A stretch of DNA of 64,000 bases from Aphrocallistes beatrix (lineage: Eukaryota > Porifera > Hexactinellida > Sceptrulophora > Aphrocallistidae): NCBI GenBank assembly GCA_963281255.1, contig OY725498.1:3286001-3350000 (forward strand), read 5' to 3'. Positions 10,924 through 22,662 of this stretch are shown in pieces. The first letter of the stretch is position 1, and every line of letters begins with the position of its first letter. The notes beneath the pieces are model-generated. The model did not search any database. It was not told the origin of the DNA and saw nothing but the letters and a program-made list of their open reading frames with translations. The position numbers were made by a program, and so were the translations under genes.

Positions 10924-12762
10924 TTGGGAAGACCTTCTCGGTTTACACTCGAGTTAAAAGAGGAAGAACAGTTTGGACATGCTCTTAAATTAAGTTTAGC
11001 ACAGCAAGACAAAGAAGATGAGAAATATATTGTTAAAGGTTTTCAAGATCTAATTAGCAAAATTCCAGCATTTCCTCTACCAACTAACTGCGTGGTTTGG
11101 AATTTTGATTGCGATACCCTCTATCTCTACAAACCTGAGCTTTCAGATCAGGCATTAAGGATACAAGCTTATTTGCAGGTAGATCACAACCTAAAAGTCC
11201 TGTCATTCCGCGATAGTATCAGTGTTCCACTCACATAAGATGTGTTATCCGATGTACGACAAATCGAAGTAGTTGTCCAAGAGACTGAATATTTTTGCAT
11301 CTATGACGCAAATTCTACTACACAGCCAGACCAGTTTGTTTTCCATATTAAAGAAGCATCTAATCACGTGACTTTAGCAAATCAAATACTAACTGGGAAA
11401 CTTTCAGATTTAGAGACGGATGGTGATGATCCAGAAAGCTCCCTATCTTACGAAGCTTCAATTTATCGAATGTCAATTAGATAATATTCTTACACACAAG
11501 AGCAGAAGTAGATATGTCATTAGCCAGGTCATGGCTTTAAAATCTCACCTGATATCTCCCGCTTGTTACAGATACTTTCAATCGCTAGATTGCATCTCTC
11601 TATCGCATTCTAAAATACTGCAAATCTTTAAAATAATTTTGGGTTAGAAAATGATTTTTCAGCATTTCTCATGTAAGCCACCTCACAGTTTATTGAAACA
11701 GACATTATTCTTCAAATGGATGAGATACATGTTAAAGCTACCGTCGCTTATAAAGGAGGGAAAATAATAGGCTACTCATTGCAACCGGAATAATAAATTA
11801 AAACTGTTTTCGCAATAATGGCATCAAGTCATTACAGATTGTGGTCACAAATTGTCCGCTTTTTACCCTGTTCTTCAAATTCTGCTGAAGAGATATTCGC
11901 AGTAGTAAATCTGTGATTTCTGCTATAAGAAAGTTGTGGTCTAAAAGTTCAAGTTATTTGTACTGATTATTATCCTCTAAATGTGAAAAATCCTGATAAG
12001 AAGACTCTAACCCCAAAGCTATTCATCCTATCGATTCAGAAAGGAAAATTTCTTAATTTTCGATTTCGTTCACATCGTTAAATCTATTTGAAACAATTGG
12101 CTCATTTTAAAATATCATGAACATACTCTATCCTATCCAAACACCCTATTTTTCCAAACTGTGAAGATAAAGAACTATTGCATTTTGCAAAATTTCAAAA
12201 CATACGATGTCTTTATAAAGATGAACAATATTCGAACCTCAAACAAGCACACCATTTAACAGCCAAAGCATGCTGGCATACAAGTTTAGAGAGGCAAAAT
12301 GTCAGCCTAGCTCTGAAGATATTCGATACATCAACACTCGTAGCCTTAACAATTTACAACTCAACTTACTTTTCTATGACTCATTGAATTGGTTTGCACA
12401 ATGGCGATCTCGGGAAGGCAACACGGAAAGTTGAGCCTCAGACCTTCACGAGTTTTTCTCACTCGTGTCTTGCGTTCATAGAGATAGTAAATCATCTTAC
12501 TCAAAACTGTGGATTTGATTACGTACTCACATCCCGATTGCAAAACGACCCAATCGAATATCATTTTGGTTTGTATCGCATGATATCTGGTGCGCATTAT
12601 CATGTTACTTATACTCAAATAATCGAAAACGAACGACGGATCAAAATATCAAGCGTTCTTAAAATGTTCTCTAAAAAGCAAGAATCAGATTACGTCAGTC
12701 TAAAAGCTTTAATCGACTTGTATTCCTCCTCACCCAATGAACTTTCTGACTTTCATTTCTGA
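10924..12762 (+). pseudogene. P-element/THAP9-type transposase, heavily decayed
   Basis: A chain of broken plus-strand frames. Around 11700-11770 the text LQMDEIHVKATVAYKGGKIIGYSLQP resembles, from general knowledge, the 'I(L)FDE...K....Y....IIGF' first catalytic block of P-type transposases. At 12178-12387 the residues LERQNVSLALKIFDTSTLVAL match the block following the GTP-binding region. At 12394-12762, FDYVLTSRLQNDPIEYHFGLYRM...SGAHYHV matches the C-terminal 'LT..L..DP.E..FG..R...G' block, including the D and E of the DDE set. Stops and frame changes occur roughly every 200-300 bp, so the gene is dead. The N-terminal THAP zinc finger was not found. The opening frame at 10924-11484 (104 + 80 residues, separated by one stop) is not recognised by itself. 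Confidence 0.6.
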
Positions 12763-13320
12763 CCATTACTCTGGATAGTTAACTTCTTCAATCAGTGGAC
12801 TTCATTGGAATTATGCAGTATATTCATACTTGAAACAATCGGTCAAGTTCACAGACTGTATACCTTTAATCTCACAAGAGAAAGTACTAGAGATCGTTGA
12901 TAGAGAAAATACTTACAAGCACCGAGGTGCTCTCAAAGGCCCATCACATATTGTAATAGGTTATCATTATCGTTTTGAAGATCTTTGTAACAATTGAGAA
13001 TGACGAAACTTGATGCGACGATTTTTAGCAGGGCCCTCGAGAAAAATCTTAATCCAACTCACATCAATATATATTGAAGATTCTCAAAGCATAAGCTGGA
13101 GAAATACTTGTAATCTTTGTAATGCGCAAGGGTGGGTTATCCTCCGAAAAATAACAACAATTGCAGCAAACGTTATTTCAGTCAATAAAGTGCGGAATGC
13201 TAATTCTGCCCTAAGGGAACCACCGAGAAATATTCATTCTCGTAAACTCAAAAAGTTCAAATACTAATAATTCAAAGTATTTACCTCCATAATCCACATA
13301 TTACCTTATATTATGTAGTA

Positions 13321-13505
13321 TAGTCAGGTTCGCTTATTATGAACCCGCTTAATATGAACATTCGTTTATTATGAACTAATTCTCTGGTTCCAATTCAACA
13401 GGTTCCATAGGATTCGTATTAGGTTGAGTTCGCTTAATATGAAGTCCCTCTATTATGAACAGATCTTTTGGTCCCCAAGATGTTCATAATAAGCGACCCT
13501 GACTG
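13321..13505. mobile_element. Tc1/pogo-type MITE, CAGTCAGGGTCGC family
   Basis: Ends (C/T)AGTCAGGTTCGCTTATTATG and the complement of CAGTCAGGGTCGCTTATTATG, with TA at the left border. Interior alternates 'CGCTTAATATGAA' and 'TATTATGAAC'. Further copies at 14445-14620, 16251-22908 (split) and 52847-53012. Confidence 0.8.
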
Positions 13506-14444
13506 TATGTGCCCTTTTAGTAGTGCTTTTAATGCTCTATGATGAGCAGTGATCAAGTATAATTTAAACCTGAAATATATCTAAAATTCAAATATTAACT
13601 TTTCATCAAGTAGAGTAATTGAATGTAGAAAATCATCGATATCCCTATGTCTTTTCTAACATATAAATGGTCTTTTTTAAAATTCAGCGCTCCGTCATTA
13701 TTATTTAGTAGTCTACGAACCATTGAATTTAGACAGATAAAGTATATTATTGCAAATAGAATTTAGTAGTCTAATGGCTATCAAATATAATATTTGAATG
13801 CTAGCTCCTACAGATTTCAAGATATGACCCTAACTGACCAAAATACGTTTCCTTTGCAAAACTGGGATGTATCAACATTCCATGAAAAACATCCAAATTT
13901 TTCGCATCTACCAATTCATAGCTCAGTTCTATGCGAAAAAGCTTATAATAAAAAACTTAGAAGTGCCCTTAAACGACCTCTGAAAATCACTAAATTTGTC
14001 ACAAATATAACCTATTGCGGAATCATATGATGACTAATCTAAATTTTAACAACGGATATGGGTACTTTGACACCATATTTATATATGCTGGCAATACATT
14101 CCTAAGCTCTAATGTGTTTTGTTAATGATTTAAGGCAGCTCATGTATTAGTTCAACCATATTTTACCGCATCCCTAGTCCCAAATCCCCAAGTTACTGTG
14201 TGGCCTTATATACAGTAGGCTATGGAGAAGGATTCTCGAAATATGTGTCATATAGTATATCTAACGTAATATTTTCGATTTGTTGACTTCGAGACTCTTG
14301 AATCCTCTATTGTTCTATATGTTTCGATTATCGATTATGTAGTGCAAAATCAGCAAGTAACTGTGAGGCCTAATATGTAGTTGGCTATGCTCTAGCTAAA
14401 ATTAATTGTTTTCTATCACAAATGCTTTGCGAATTTACAAAACA

Positions 14445-14620
14445 CAGTCAGGGGCACTTATTGTCAACCACCAGGGTGCCAAAAATATGTTCATAATAGA
14501 GATACTTCATATTAAGGGAACTGGGTTCAATACTACAAATTTTTTCTAAATAATGAAATTTGGATCAGGAGGTTAGTTCATACGCGTATTAAGCGAGTTC
14601 ATAATAAGCGACCTTGACTG
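14445..14620. mobile_element. MITE, CAGTCAGGGTCGC family, second copy
   Basis: Starts CAGTCAGGGGCACTTATTGT and ends with the complement of CAGTCAAGGTCGCTTATTATG, followed by TA. Same interior text as the 13321 copy in reverse. Confidence 0.8.
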
Positions 14621-14882
14621 TATATCTATTTCTGCTAATTCTACTTCTGATACCCGACAAATTGAATTATAACTCATTACGTATTAGGCTCAAGAGCGAT
14701 TGGGAGCTTAAGGCCACTCCTACCAGAAAAATTGCTCAAGCTTCAAAAACACCATTAGTAGGGAAGCGGGCGCGTGGTATTTCATTATCATTAACATTAT
14801 TTGATAGAACATAATCAAGCCTGCAAGTTTGATTAATTATTGAATGCAAACATTCATGTAGTGAAGTCTCAAAAACAATATG
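14621..14882. repeat. Unclassified repeat shared with 52430-52640
   Basis: Text such as AATCAAGSCTG-AAKTTGAT, TGAAGTCTCAA and the trailing 'CACCTGAAATA-ATRGAATG' (at 16085-16110) recurs at 52430-52640. The copy here is split by the Tigger-type MITE 14883-16057. No coding frame was recognised; a 66-residue frame at 14614-14814 has no identifiable domain. Confidence 0.4.
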
Positions 14883-16057
14883 CAGTCGAACATCTATATA
14901 CCGGGTGACCAATTCTCTAACAAGCTTGATTGGGTATATAATTTCTCACACTCAAACGAGCTTAGTTATTATGGTCTTTAGAGATCATAATTCGAATACT
15001 TTCAATGATTTTGAAAGATTTTTCGATTCTTATATTTAGAAATATGTTTAATATGGCGAGTTTTGGGAAGGAAAAATGTGTCCTGACACGGAGCGAAAAT
15101 CGCGAATAAGAGCCCACTGCTTTTCGAATTAACTTTCTAAAGTCTTCAAATTCTAGAAAAAAATAGAACACACACTTTCCTCCAACACTCTAAATCTTTA
15201 GAAATATACGATGTTCAGATCAGTGCATTTTGAGGGACAATTGGACCAGATTTTTTTGTGATGTGAAAAAAATTGCATTTTAGGGAATTTTGCAAAATAT
15301 ACCTAATTTGAACTGCGAATGAATAACTTTTTCTCATGTCTGAAAATGAATTCAGTGGATTCGTGAAATATTTCTATGGTGAATGAAATTATTTGGTGTT
15401 AAATCGTCATGGAACATCGATTATGTAGACAATTTATACAGAAGCAGCGGGAACTGATTTGCGATTTTCGCTGCGTGCCAGGACACATTTTTTATTCACC
15501 AAACTCACCACACAAAACACAGTTCTATGTCTCGGATTCTAAAAATCTTGAATCGTTGAAAGTATTCGAATTACAATCTCTAAAGACCATAATAACTAAG
15601 ACTGTTTGAGTATAAGAAATTATATACCCAATGAGGCGAAGCTTGTAACAGAACTTATGGTCACCTGATAATATCGGTACTCTGCACATAGCGGCACCTA
15701 AAAACATTCCCGTCCGATTTTCTATAATATCAACCTGTGCATAACGGTCACCTGCTCAACGCAGCAGGCCAGCAACCACCCTTTTTCGGGTCCGTATCCC
15801 CTAAAAGTATCTATAACAACCAATGTTTAGATCTAGTACATATACATGTGTTTATTGCGATCCCTATTCCGAACGATGATATAGTTTCTAGCATCAGTAA
15901 CATGAGTAGTCAAGCAAATCAGTGATATCTAGTACATTTATAGATTGTCACTGCATCGCATGATTACCACTTCACACTGCATATTTTGGCTCCTACCTGT
16001 CTATAACTTCCATTTTTGACTAGTCCCTTAAGTGGTCGTTGTAGACAGGTTTGACTG
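14883..16057. mobile_element. Tigger-type MITE split by a palindromic element
   Basis: Begins CAGTCGAACATCTATATA, is interrupted at 14901-15667, resumes with GTACTCTGCACATAGCGGCAC, and ends with the complement of CAGTCAAACCTGTCTACAACG. Interior matches the 1582-1980 MITE (CCTGCTCAACGC..GGCCAGC). Confidence 0.75.
14901..15667. mobile_element. Long-inverted-repeat element, family PAL2, copy 1
   Basis: Ends CCGGGTGACCAATTCTCTAA... and complement of CAGGTGACCATAAGTTCTGT; arms of ~250 bp share ACTCAAAC-AG-CTTAGTTATT, TTCGAATACTTTCAA and AAAATGTGTCCTGRCACG. No coding capacity. Copies at 35105-35790 (partial) and 51084-54588 (with TA duplications). Confidence 0.8.
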
Positions 16058-16642
16058 TTGTGTCCAATCAATAGCAATAAAGTCCCTCACCTGAAATATA
16101 TAGAATGAGATGCTAATCGCAATAGTGACAATATATGTGGTAGCGAAATATTGAAACGAACGGTGGAGCTGAAACATGTTTGCAATTAACAGAAGCCTAA
16201 ATAGAAAGAAATTTTATAGATTTTGTTCATACTTATCTAATTTTATAGGACAGTCAGGGTCGTTTATTATGAACCCGCTTAATATGAACATTCGTTTATT
16301 ATGAACTAACCTCATGGTCCGTTGCAATTTCATTCTTTAGAGAGGATTTGTATTGAACCAAGTTCCCTAAATATGAAGTATCCCTATTACACTGGCCAAC
16401 AACATTTTCTTGGCTGATAAGTTGAGACTATTTCTAGGGTATATCGGGGTTACTGAGTTCGAAAATGGCACTAGTTCTGGTTAATTGGCTCTACTTTTTG
16501 TGATATTGTAAAATTATGTGTTTTTCAGTATCCGTGAATCGTGTTCACTGATAGTATATAGTATGTATGTATTACCTTATAACTAGAATTGAACGTACTT
16601 AAGAAGCAGATACTTTGAGATATAATATGATCTGAATACTTA

Positions 16643-17964
16643 TCAATCATGAACGAACGTTCTCTTATACGATTTCCTCTTGTGAGGTTCCTGGGCGCAA
16701 TCACGCATAAGGCTCCAGCAGTAATCTGACAACATGTGAGCGTCCCATCGTCCTTGATACCGTTCCTCCATAGTCCTGATGTCTTGGTGGAATCGCTCGC
16801 CCTGTTCTTCGCTTAAATTACCAAGATTTTCGGGGAATCTCTCTAAATGGCTATAGAGGTAATGAAGTTTTATGCTCATTCTGGTTCCTAGACTGTGGAA
16901 GTTCTTGAGCATGCCTTCGACCAGATTCTGGTAGTTAGCTACTTTGGTGTTGCCTAGAAATCCCTTTACAACATCGACAAAAGAATACCACGCGGCAGCC
17001 TCTACCCCAGTCATGTGTGAGCCGAAATCTTCATCTTTTATCAGTTTTCTGATTTGTGGCACATCAAAAATTCCTGCCTTAAGTTTTTCGCTACTCAGAC
17101 CAGGATATACTGAGCAGAGGTAGCTGAAACAGGTACCATACTTGTTCAATGCCTTTACGAATTGTTTCATCAGTCCCAACTTGATATGTAGTGGGGGTAG
17201 GATGATACGGTCACGACTAGTGGCTCGTTAACGATATTCTTTTCCCCCACGGCGAGCTCTTGACGAACGGGCCACTTCTTCTTTTCCCAGTGCACCTCAT
17301 CCGCTCTGCTGTCCCACAAACAAAGAAAGCATGGGTATTTAGTGTAACCACTTTGCTGTCCTAACAGAATGTTGACCATTTTCAAGTCCACACACGCGAT
17401 CCGGTGATGTTCATCATAACACAGCTTTTGTAGGACCATCTTTACAGTTGCGTAGTGCTCTTTAAAGATTACTGAATGGCCGATCGGAACACAGGCAAAC
17501 TTGTTACCATTATGCAGCAACACACACTTTAAACTCCGTTTAGAGCTGTCGATAAATAAACGCCACTCATTCGGGTTGTATTGGGACAGTCCCATCGCTG
17601 AGAGAAGTCCTGGGATGTTATTACAAAACACGAAATCGCCTTCTTTACTGAAATAGCGGATAAGTTCTTCGTCTCTGCGTTGGTAATAAGTTATCATAGC
17701 TTCACTGTAGAGAACATGGTGTTCACTGAGACTATAAGCCAGGATCTCTGAAGCATCTTTTGACAAGCTTAAGTCTCTCACTAAGTCGTTGAGCTGCCCC
17801 TGTGTGAAAGGCTCCGCTTTACTTATCTGTAACGACTCAATACAGCTGCTGTAAGTGCTGTCCGACAATGCTGTTACTTGATACGTATTCTGAAAATTCT
17901 GCCTTGAAAATGTCTGTTTCTGAAATTCTGCTTTGAAAAAGTCTGTTTTGGGTAGTTGGTACAT
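16643..17964 (-). pseudogene. Transposase-like protein, C-terminal part (DDE-like with CxxC insert), one frameshift
   Basis: Minus-strand gene in two frames: 17964-17170 (264 residues) and 17179-16643 (178 residues). A single missing base near 17205 at CTAGTCGTGACCGTATC breaks the frame; reading across gives RIILPPLHIKLGLMKQFVKAL, the conserved join. The family is a widespread multi-copy 'FLCLWDSR' protein in animals. Visible candidates for an RNase H-type catalytic set are D in RLFIDSSKRSLKCVLL, D in CVDLKMVNILLGQQ followed by CFLCLWDSR (a CxxC insert as in hAT/CACTA transposases), and E in EEQGERFHQDI. A basic tail (KRKSYKR) ends the protein. The first Met (17964) may not be the original start because the N-terminal part lies 2.6 kb upstream across insertions. 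Confidence 0.7.
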
Positions 17965-18898
17965 TAAAGAATCAACAATTTATATTATCAACTAAAAATA
18001 CAATAATACAGAATATCCCTGTTCCAGTAATACTAGTGGGTTAAAATCACACGGTGAGTTAAAAACGCACGAAACAGGTCTACAATGCTCTCGCAACTAC
18101 ATTTTATTTATCCACTAATAAAACTCATCGGCATGTGTTCTATTGGACCTACAATCTGGGCCTCTGAGAGAATCAGAGAGGCCCGGACCACTGCTAGAAT
18201 TTAGTACGATTCCACGATTCCATGACTACGATTCCAATCAATTAAAACATGATCGTGATAGATATTATACGATAATATAAGTGTTATTATGTGAATACAA
18301 ACGAGCTTTAATTGATATTTTTCTAGCCCTTTTCTGTGCGAATGCATCAATTAATGAGGTAAAATCTAATCTTCGTGTAATATCATAATTGATATTAAGC
18401 ATGGCAAGCATCCCTGAAGCCACTGATGCAGGCAAACTAACAAAAACAAGTAGTGCAATTATGGTATTTGGAAACATTGCAGATAGCCCAAGTTCGAGTA
18501 TTTCTCGAAGCAATTCCTTTGGATTGCAGCCGTATAATCTTATTTATTCAAACTCTCAGGATTTCTTTTTGTTTGTTTGTTTGTTTGTCTGAATTGATTG
18601 AAGAGTTGAAAGTCGTAGAGATACGAAAATTCGCATGTAGGTGTCAAATAATGAACGATTAAGTTCGAAGATCTAGCGAAATTTTCACACTTCAAAAATG
18701 GATAACAATTTTTCACACTTTTCTATACAATACTATGTATGTACGGCTTCACTCTCACAATAGAAATCATTGTACGATACTATTGTAGGCTGTCTTTGTT
18801 TTTAATACCACAAAGCAATAACTTATATGGATGTCTCAATTATATTATAGTGTCTAGCAATAAAAAAGGGTTTGTGTATATTTTCAAACCTTTATATA

Positions 18899-20238
18899 CA
18901 GGGTGTTTCATAAGTCGTGGCCACTACCAAAATCAAAGAAAATAAACGAAAATTGTGCACGAATAGATTGTATTATTTATGAATATAATCACCATTACTC
19001 TCTATAACCTGCGCAATTCGCTTAGGCATTCCTTCAACTAAATTGTTCAACATTTTCGGATCGATACTGGACCATGCTATTTTGAGTCTTGAAATTAGAT
19101 CTTCAGTTCTGCATATTTGTCCCATTTCATCTAGCCTATCTGAAAGAATTGCCCATAGATTTTCAATAGGATTTAGGTCGGGAGAATTTCCTGGCCATTC
19201 ACCTTTCTTCCAAAATTTTGGAAAGTTCTTTGAACACCATGCTTGAGTCAAATTAGCAGTGTGAGCTGGTGCACCGTCTTGCATGAACAGAAAATTTGAC
19301 ATGTTCTGTAGCATAGCCCTCTCACAAATACCACCTGTTTTACGCTTTCTTCGAATTGCATCAACACAGGTCCTCTTTAAAATATGATCCCGATAGTAAG
19401 CACCATTTACAGTTTGCTTTTGAGGGACTATGTGCAGTTCCGAAACAGCAGAATGGGACATCATACCCCATACCATGACCTTCGCTGGAAATTTCACTTT
19501 GAAGACAGGCTCTAATCTTTCGCTGGTTTTGTCCCAAACGGTCATTTTGTGGATTCGGGGATGCAAACAACTCAAAGGGGGACTCATCCGACCACAAAAC
19601 CTTTTTCCAATCATCAACAGTCCAATGCTGATGGGCTAGGGCGAAAGAAAGTCGTTTTTCTTTGATCCTGTCGGTAATCCGTGTCCTTTTTGGACGTTTG
19701 TACGACCTCGCACCGATATGGTCCTTCAAATGCCTATAAACAGTAGTTGGAGAAATAGTGTAGCCTTTTCCTCGCAGTTTCTTCGCGATTTTCCTCGTTG
19801 ACTGGAGTCGTTTGCCGAGATTTAGCAATAACAATTTTGCTCACACGGTCTAAAATCGGCGGACGTCCAGACCGCCCCTTGGTTTCCAGTGAAACTCCCG
19901 ATTTATTGGATTGTGACCATCTTCGAACCGAACGATATCCAACATTAAGCCTCTTGGCTACCTCTTTTTTAGGTACTCCTGATTCTATCATCCCGATTGC
20001 CTTAGAACGCATGGCTAACCCGTAGTCAGACACATTCATTTTGAAAAAATGAACAAAAAGTACAAATTATCAAAAAAAAAAGTAACAGGAAATAATATAA
20101 ACGAAATAATGGTTGAAAATAGAGTGATTGTAATACCGCAGTAAAGCAGCAGAATAGGAAATAGTAATGCTCATGGTCCATTAGAAAAACAACTATTGAT
20201 ATTAAAAAATTTTTGGCCACGACTTATGAAACACCCTG
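18899..20238 (-). mobile_element. Tc1-like element, complete ends
   Basis: 1,340 bp with perfect 25-bp inverted ends (CAGGGTGTTTCATAAGTCGT...) and TA on both sides (18897-18898, 20239-20240). It carries a minus-strand transposase broken by two frame changes. Confidence 0.93.
18973..20039 (-). pseudogene. Tc1-like transposase, DD37E spacing, two frameshifts
   Basis: Three overlapping frames: 20039-19734 (HTH: MNVSDYGLAMRSKAIGMIES, KEVAKRLNVGYRSVRRW, GRSGRPP), 19834-19361 (second HTH and first D: LQSTRKIAKKLRGKGYTISP; VLWSDESPFELF) and 19617-18973 (remaining core). Frame changes fall near 19800 and 19565. Catalytic residues are D in WSDESPF, D in FLFMQDGAPAHT and E in NSPDLNPIENLW. I count 37 residues between the second D and the E, a spacing that differs from the usual Tc1 DD34E and marks the DD37E branch. 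GRSGRPP is the GRPR-like linker. Inactive as read because of the frame changes; all catalytic residues remain. Confidence 0.9.
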
Positions 20239-20548
20239 TATATTTTGCACCACTTCATGAATTTTAAATAAATCGCTAGAGACTAGTTTCCAACTGTTGA
20301 CATGGACTTTTAGGGGTGTAGAGTTCGAATATCGTATTTTTGAATCTATGTGATTTATTTGTTTAATTTTAATATTATTTGTTTGCTTTTGAATACAATA
20401 GATGCATAAAGTCTAATTCTAAAAATAGGCTTGTAGATTTACAATATTATATTGCTTGTATCTAATAAAGTAGTATATACGTCCGTTCAATATAATCAAA
20501 TCGTACTCGGTTTTCACTAAATGTTGAAAATACAGTTACTGTTATGGG

Positions 20549-21034
20549 TTAACAAGAACACAATTCATCAATAGCCTGAGTAAACGCAGTATCAGGAACT
20601 AGATCAGGTAAGGACGTAAAAACAGGCACCTGAATTTCGCTGCAGTGTGGAATTGGCCGTCTTGCAGAATCTATGTCAGGATATTGCCACGAATTCTTTT
20701 TCTTTCGGTTCCATCCAGACATGTTAACCATGCAGAAGTAACAGTCATCGTGATGGTTCTTGGGCTCTCGCCAATCCATTGGTATCCCAAACTTCATGGA
20801 TTTGGCTTTTCCTTGTGTCCATAAGCGGAGGGTTTCTGTGCAATACTTGCACACTTTGTGAGGGCTCCATGACTTATCCTGATCGCCTAACTTCATACCA
20901 AAGTAAGCCTGATAAGCTTTTTTGGTGACATCTCTAACATTAAAACGATGTTCCTTTGCCATATATTCACCACAAATATAGCAAAAGATATCAGGATCAT
21001 TGAGGCAACAACGTCTAATGCGCTTTGAATCCAT
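20549..21034 (-). pseudogene. N-terminal zinc-binding part of the 16.4-22.9 kb element's protein
   Basis: 161-residue frame beginning MDSKRIRRCCLNDPDIFCYI. Cysteine pairs in CYICGEY, HKVCKYC and DDCYFCMVNMSG suggest two or three zinc sites. In the animal 'FLCLWDSR' family the N-terminus has this same order (CYICGEY, FGIPM-WREPKNH-DDCYFC, P-IPVPVFT-LPDL), followed directly by the region found at 17964-16643. Here a stop after IDELCSC and 2.6 kb of repeats lie between. Either the coding region was split by insertions or an intron is involved; no good donor was seen at the end of this frame. Same strand and same element support one original gene. Confidence 0.7.
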
Positions 21035-21122
21035 GAAAGGTTCTAATATGCTGGAAATAGAGTGAACAAATAGATGTAAATGCTTACAATTAAAACTCGA
21101 TTAATGTATATTTATATATATA

Positions 21123-21616
21123 CAAGCGCGCTTCGCTTGCTTGCGCTGCACGGCTGGCGGACACTTTGTGTCCGCCTGAGGCTCCCTTCGGTCACCTGGA
21201 GGCGACATTAGTTAATTATAGGGGAGATAACATCTCTAAATATGTCCATCTTAGTGTTAAAACCAATTTCACTCGAAAAATCACCAAATTTGTCAATTTA
21301 AAAATTTTTGATGCTCAATGATGACGTCATAACAAAGTGATGAGTCATCATTTTTGATGAAAGTCGCATCATATGTGAGGTATGTTAGTATACAGATTCT
21401 ATTAAAATTTCAGCCTTCTATCTCCTATAATAGCTGAGTTATGCCCGAATAACTGTGTTGCTTAACTTTTAAAAATGTGACAATGACGTCATAATTCCAT
21501 GATGAGTCGACATTTTGCTCTGAACTCAGAACTTACTGGAGCCATAGCCAAAAGACTCCCACATGCCAAAAATCAGCCTTCTGCGCCCGGCAGTTTCTTC
21601 AATCAATTCGTTACAG
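21123..21616 (-). mobile_element. GC-ended short repeat, reverse copy
   Basis: Reverse orientation: CAAGCGCGCTTCGCTTGCTT... hairpin GGCGGACACTTTGTGTCCGCC first, GTTACAGATATA end last. Internal text GCCTTCTATCTCCTATAATA-GCTGAGTTATG marks the place where the large element 39235-44924 has 5 kb of coding sequence. A TCCTTACTATT-type arm precedes it at 21087-21110. Confidence 0.85.
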
Positions 21617-21623
21617 ATATATA

Positions 21624-22224
21624 TCCTTACTATTAAAACTCGATGATTGTATATATACTTAGTATATATATATATATATGTAACGAATTGATTGAAGAAA
21701 CTGCAGGGCGCAGAAGGCTGATTTTTGGCATGTGGGAGTCTTTTGGCTATGGCTCCAGTAAGTTCAGAGCTCAGACGAAAATGTCGACTCATCATGGAAT
21801 TATGACGTCATTGTCACATTTTTAAAAGTTAAGCAACACAGTTATTCGGGCATAACTCAGCCATTATAGGAGATAGAAGGCTGAAATTTTAATAGAATCT
21901 GTATACTAACATGTCTCACATATGATGCAACTATCATCAAAAAATGATGACTATCACTTTGTTATGACGTCATCATTACGCATCAAAAATTTTTAAATTC
22001 ACAAATTTGGTGATTTTTCGAGTGATATCGATTAGCACAGTAGGAAAGACATATTTAGAGATGTTATCTCCCTTATAATTAACCAATGTGACACCAGGCG
22101 ACCGAAGGGAGCCTCCGGCGGACACAAAGTGTCCGCCAGCCGCGCAGTGCAAGCAAGCGCGAAGCGCGCTTGTATATATATATATATATATATATATACA
22201 ATAATCGAGTTTTAATAGTAAGGA
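21624..22224 (+). mobile_element. GC-ended short repeat, forward copy with both outer arms
   Basis: The best-delimited copy: arm TCCTTACTATTAAAACTCGA at 21624 and its reverse complement ending at 22224, with TATA-rich tracts between each arm and the core. It sits inside the TA tract between the neighbouring reverse and forward copies, so these repeats nest in each other. Confidence 0.85.
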
Positions 22225-22235
22225 TATATCTCTCT

Positions 22236-22662
22236 GTAACGAATTGATTGAAGAAACTGGCGGGCACAGAAAGCTAATTTTTGGCATGTGGGAGTCTTTT
22301 GGCTATGGCTCCAGTAAGTTCTGAGTTCAGAGCAAAATGTCGACTCATCATGGAATTATGACGTCATTGTCACATTTTTAAAAGTTAAGCAACGCAGTTA
22401 TTCGGGCATAACTCAGCCATTATAGGAGATAGCATGCTGAAATTTTAATAGAAACTCATCACTTTGCTATGACGTCATCATTACTCATCAAAAAATTTAA
22501 AAATTGACAAATTTAGTGATTTTTCGAGTGATATCGATCTAAAACTAAGATGGACATATTTAGTGATGATATCTCCCTTATAATTAACCAATGTCACCTC
22601 CAGGCGACCGAAGGGAAAAGTGTCCAACAGCCGCGCAGCGCAAGCAAGCGAAGCGACCTTGT
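22236..22662 (+). mobile_element. GC-ended short repeat, forward copy, deleted GC end
   Basis: Starts GTAACGAATTGATTGAAGAA and ends GCAAGCAAGCGAAGCGACCT. The hairpin end is shortened (GGGAAAAGTGTCCAACAGCC). Confidence 0.8.

Larger units (their letters stand above)
10649..13716 (+). mobile_element. Decayed P-type DNA transposon with ~40-bp inverted ends
   Basis: Left end GTGGACTACGAAATAACAAG...GACGGAGC...ATTTTAAAAAA is matched in inverse by AAAAAATTCAGCGCTCCGTC...ATTTAGTAGTCTAC at 13675-13716. The interior holds P-type transposase relics and one MITE (13321-13505). No target duplication could be read. Confidence 0.6.
10421..14389. mobile_element. Foldback element, copy 2, split by later insertions
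   Basis: Outer borders are given by a perfect 7-bp duplication CTCTAGC (10414-10420 and 14390-14396). The left arm (10421-~10648) matches other foldback copies; a right arm with the same text is found at ~13717-14226, and a short end at ~14330-14389. A decayed P-like transposon (10649-13716) separates them. The 14226-14330 stretch may be a further insertion. Confidence 0.65.
18557..20330. repeat. GTTTGTTTG repeat (R4), split by a Tc1 element
   Basis: Starts with GTTTGTTTGTTTGTCTGAAT and runs to the Tc1 at 18899, resuming at 20239 to ~20330 (CCAACTGTTGACATGG, TTTTAGGGGTGTAGAGTTCGA). The same ~430 bp occurs uninterrupted at 55840-56270, sharing TTCTATACAATACTATGTA and GGCTTCACTCTCACAAT. No coding frame. 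Confidence 0.75.
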
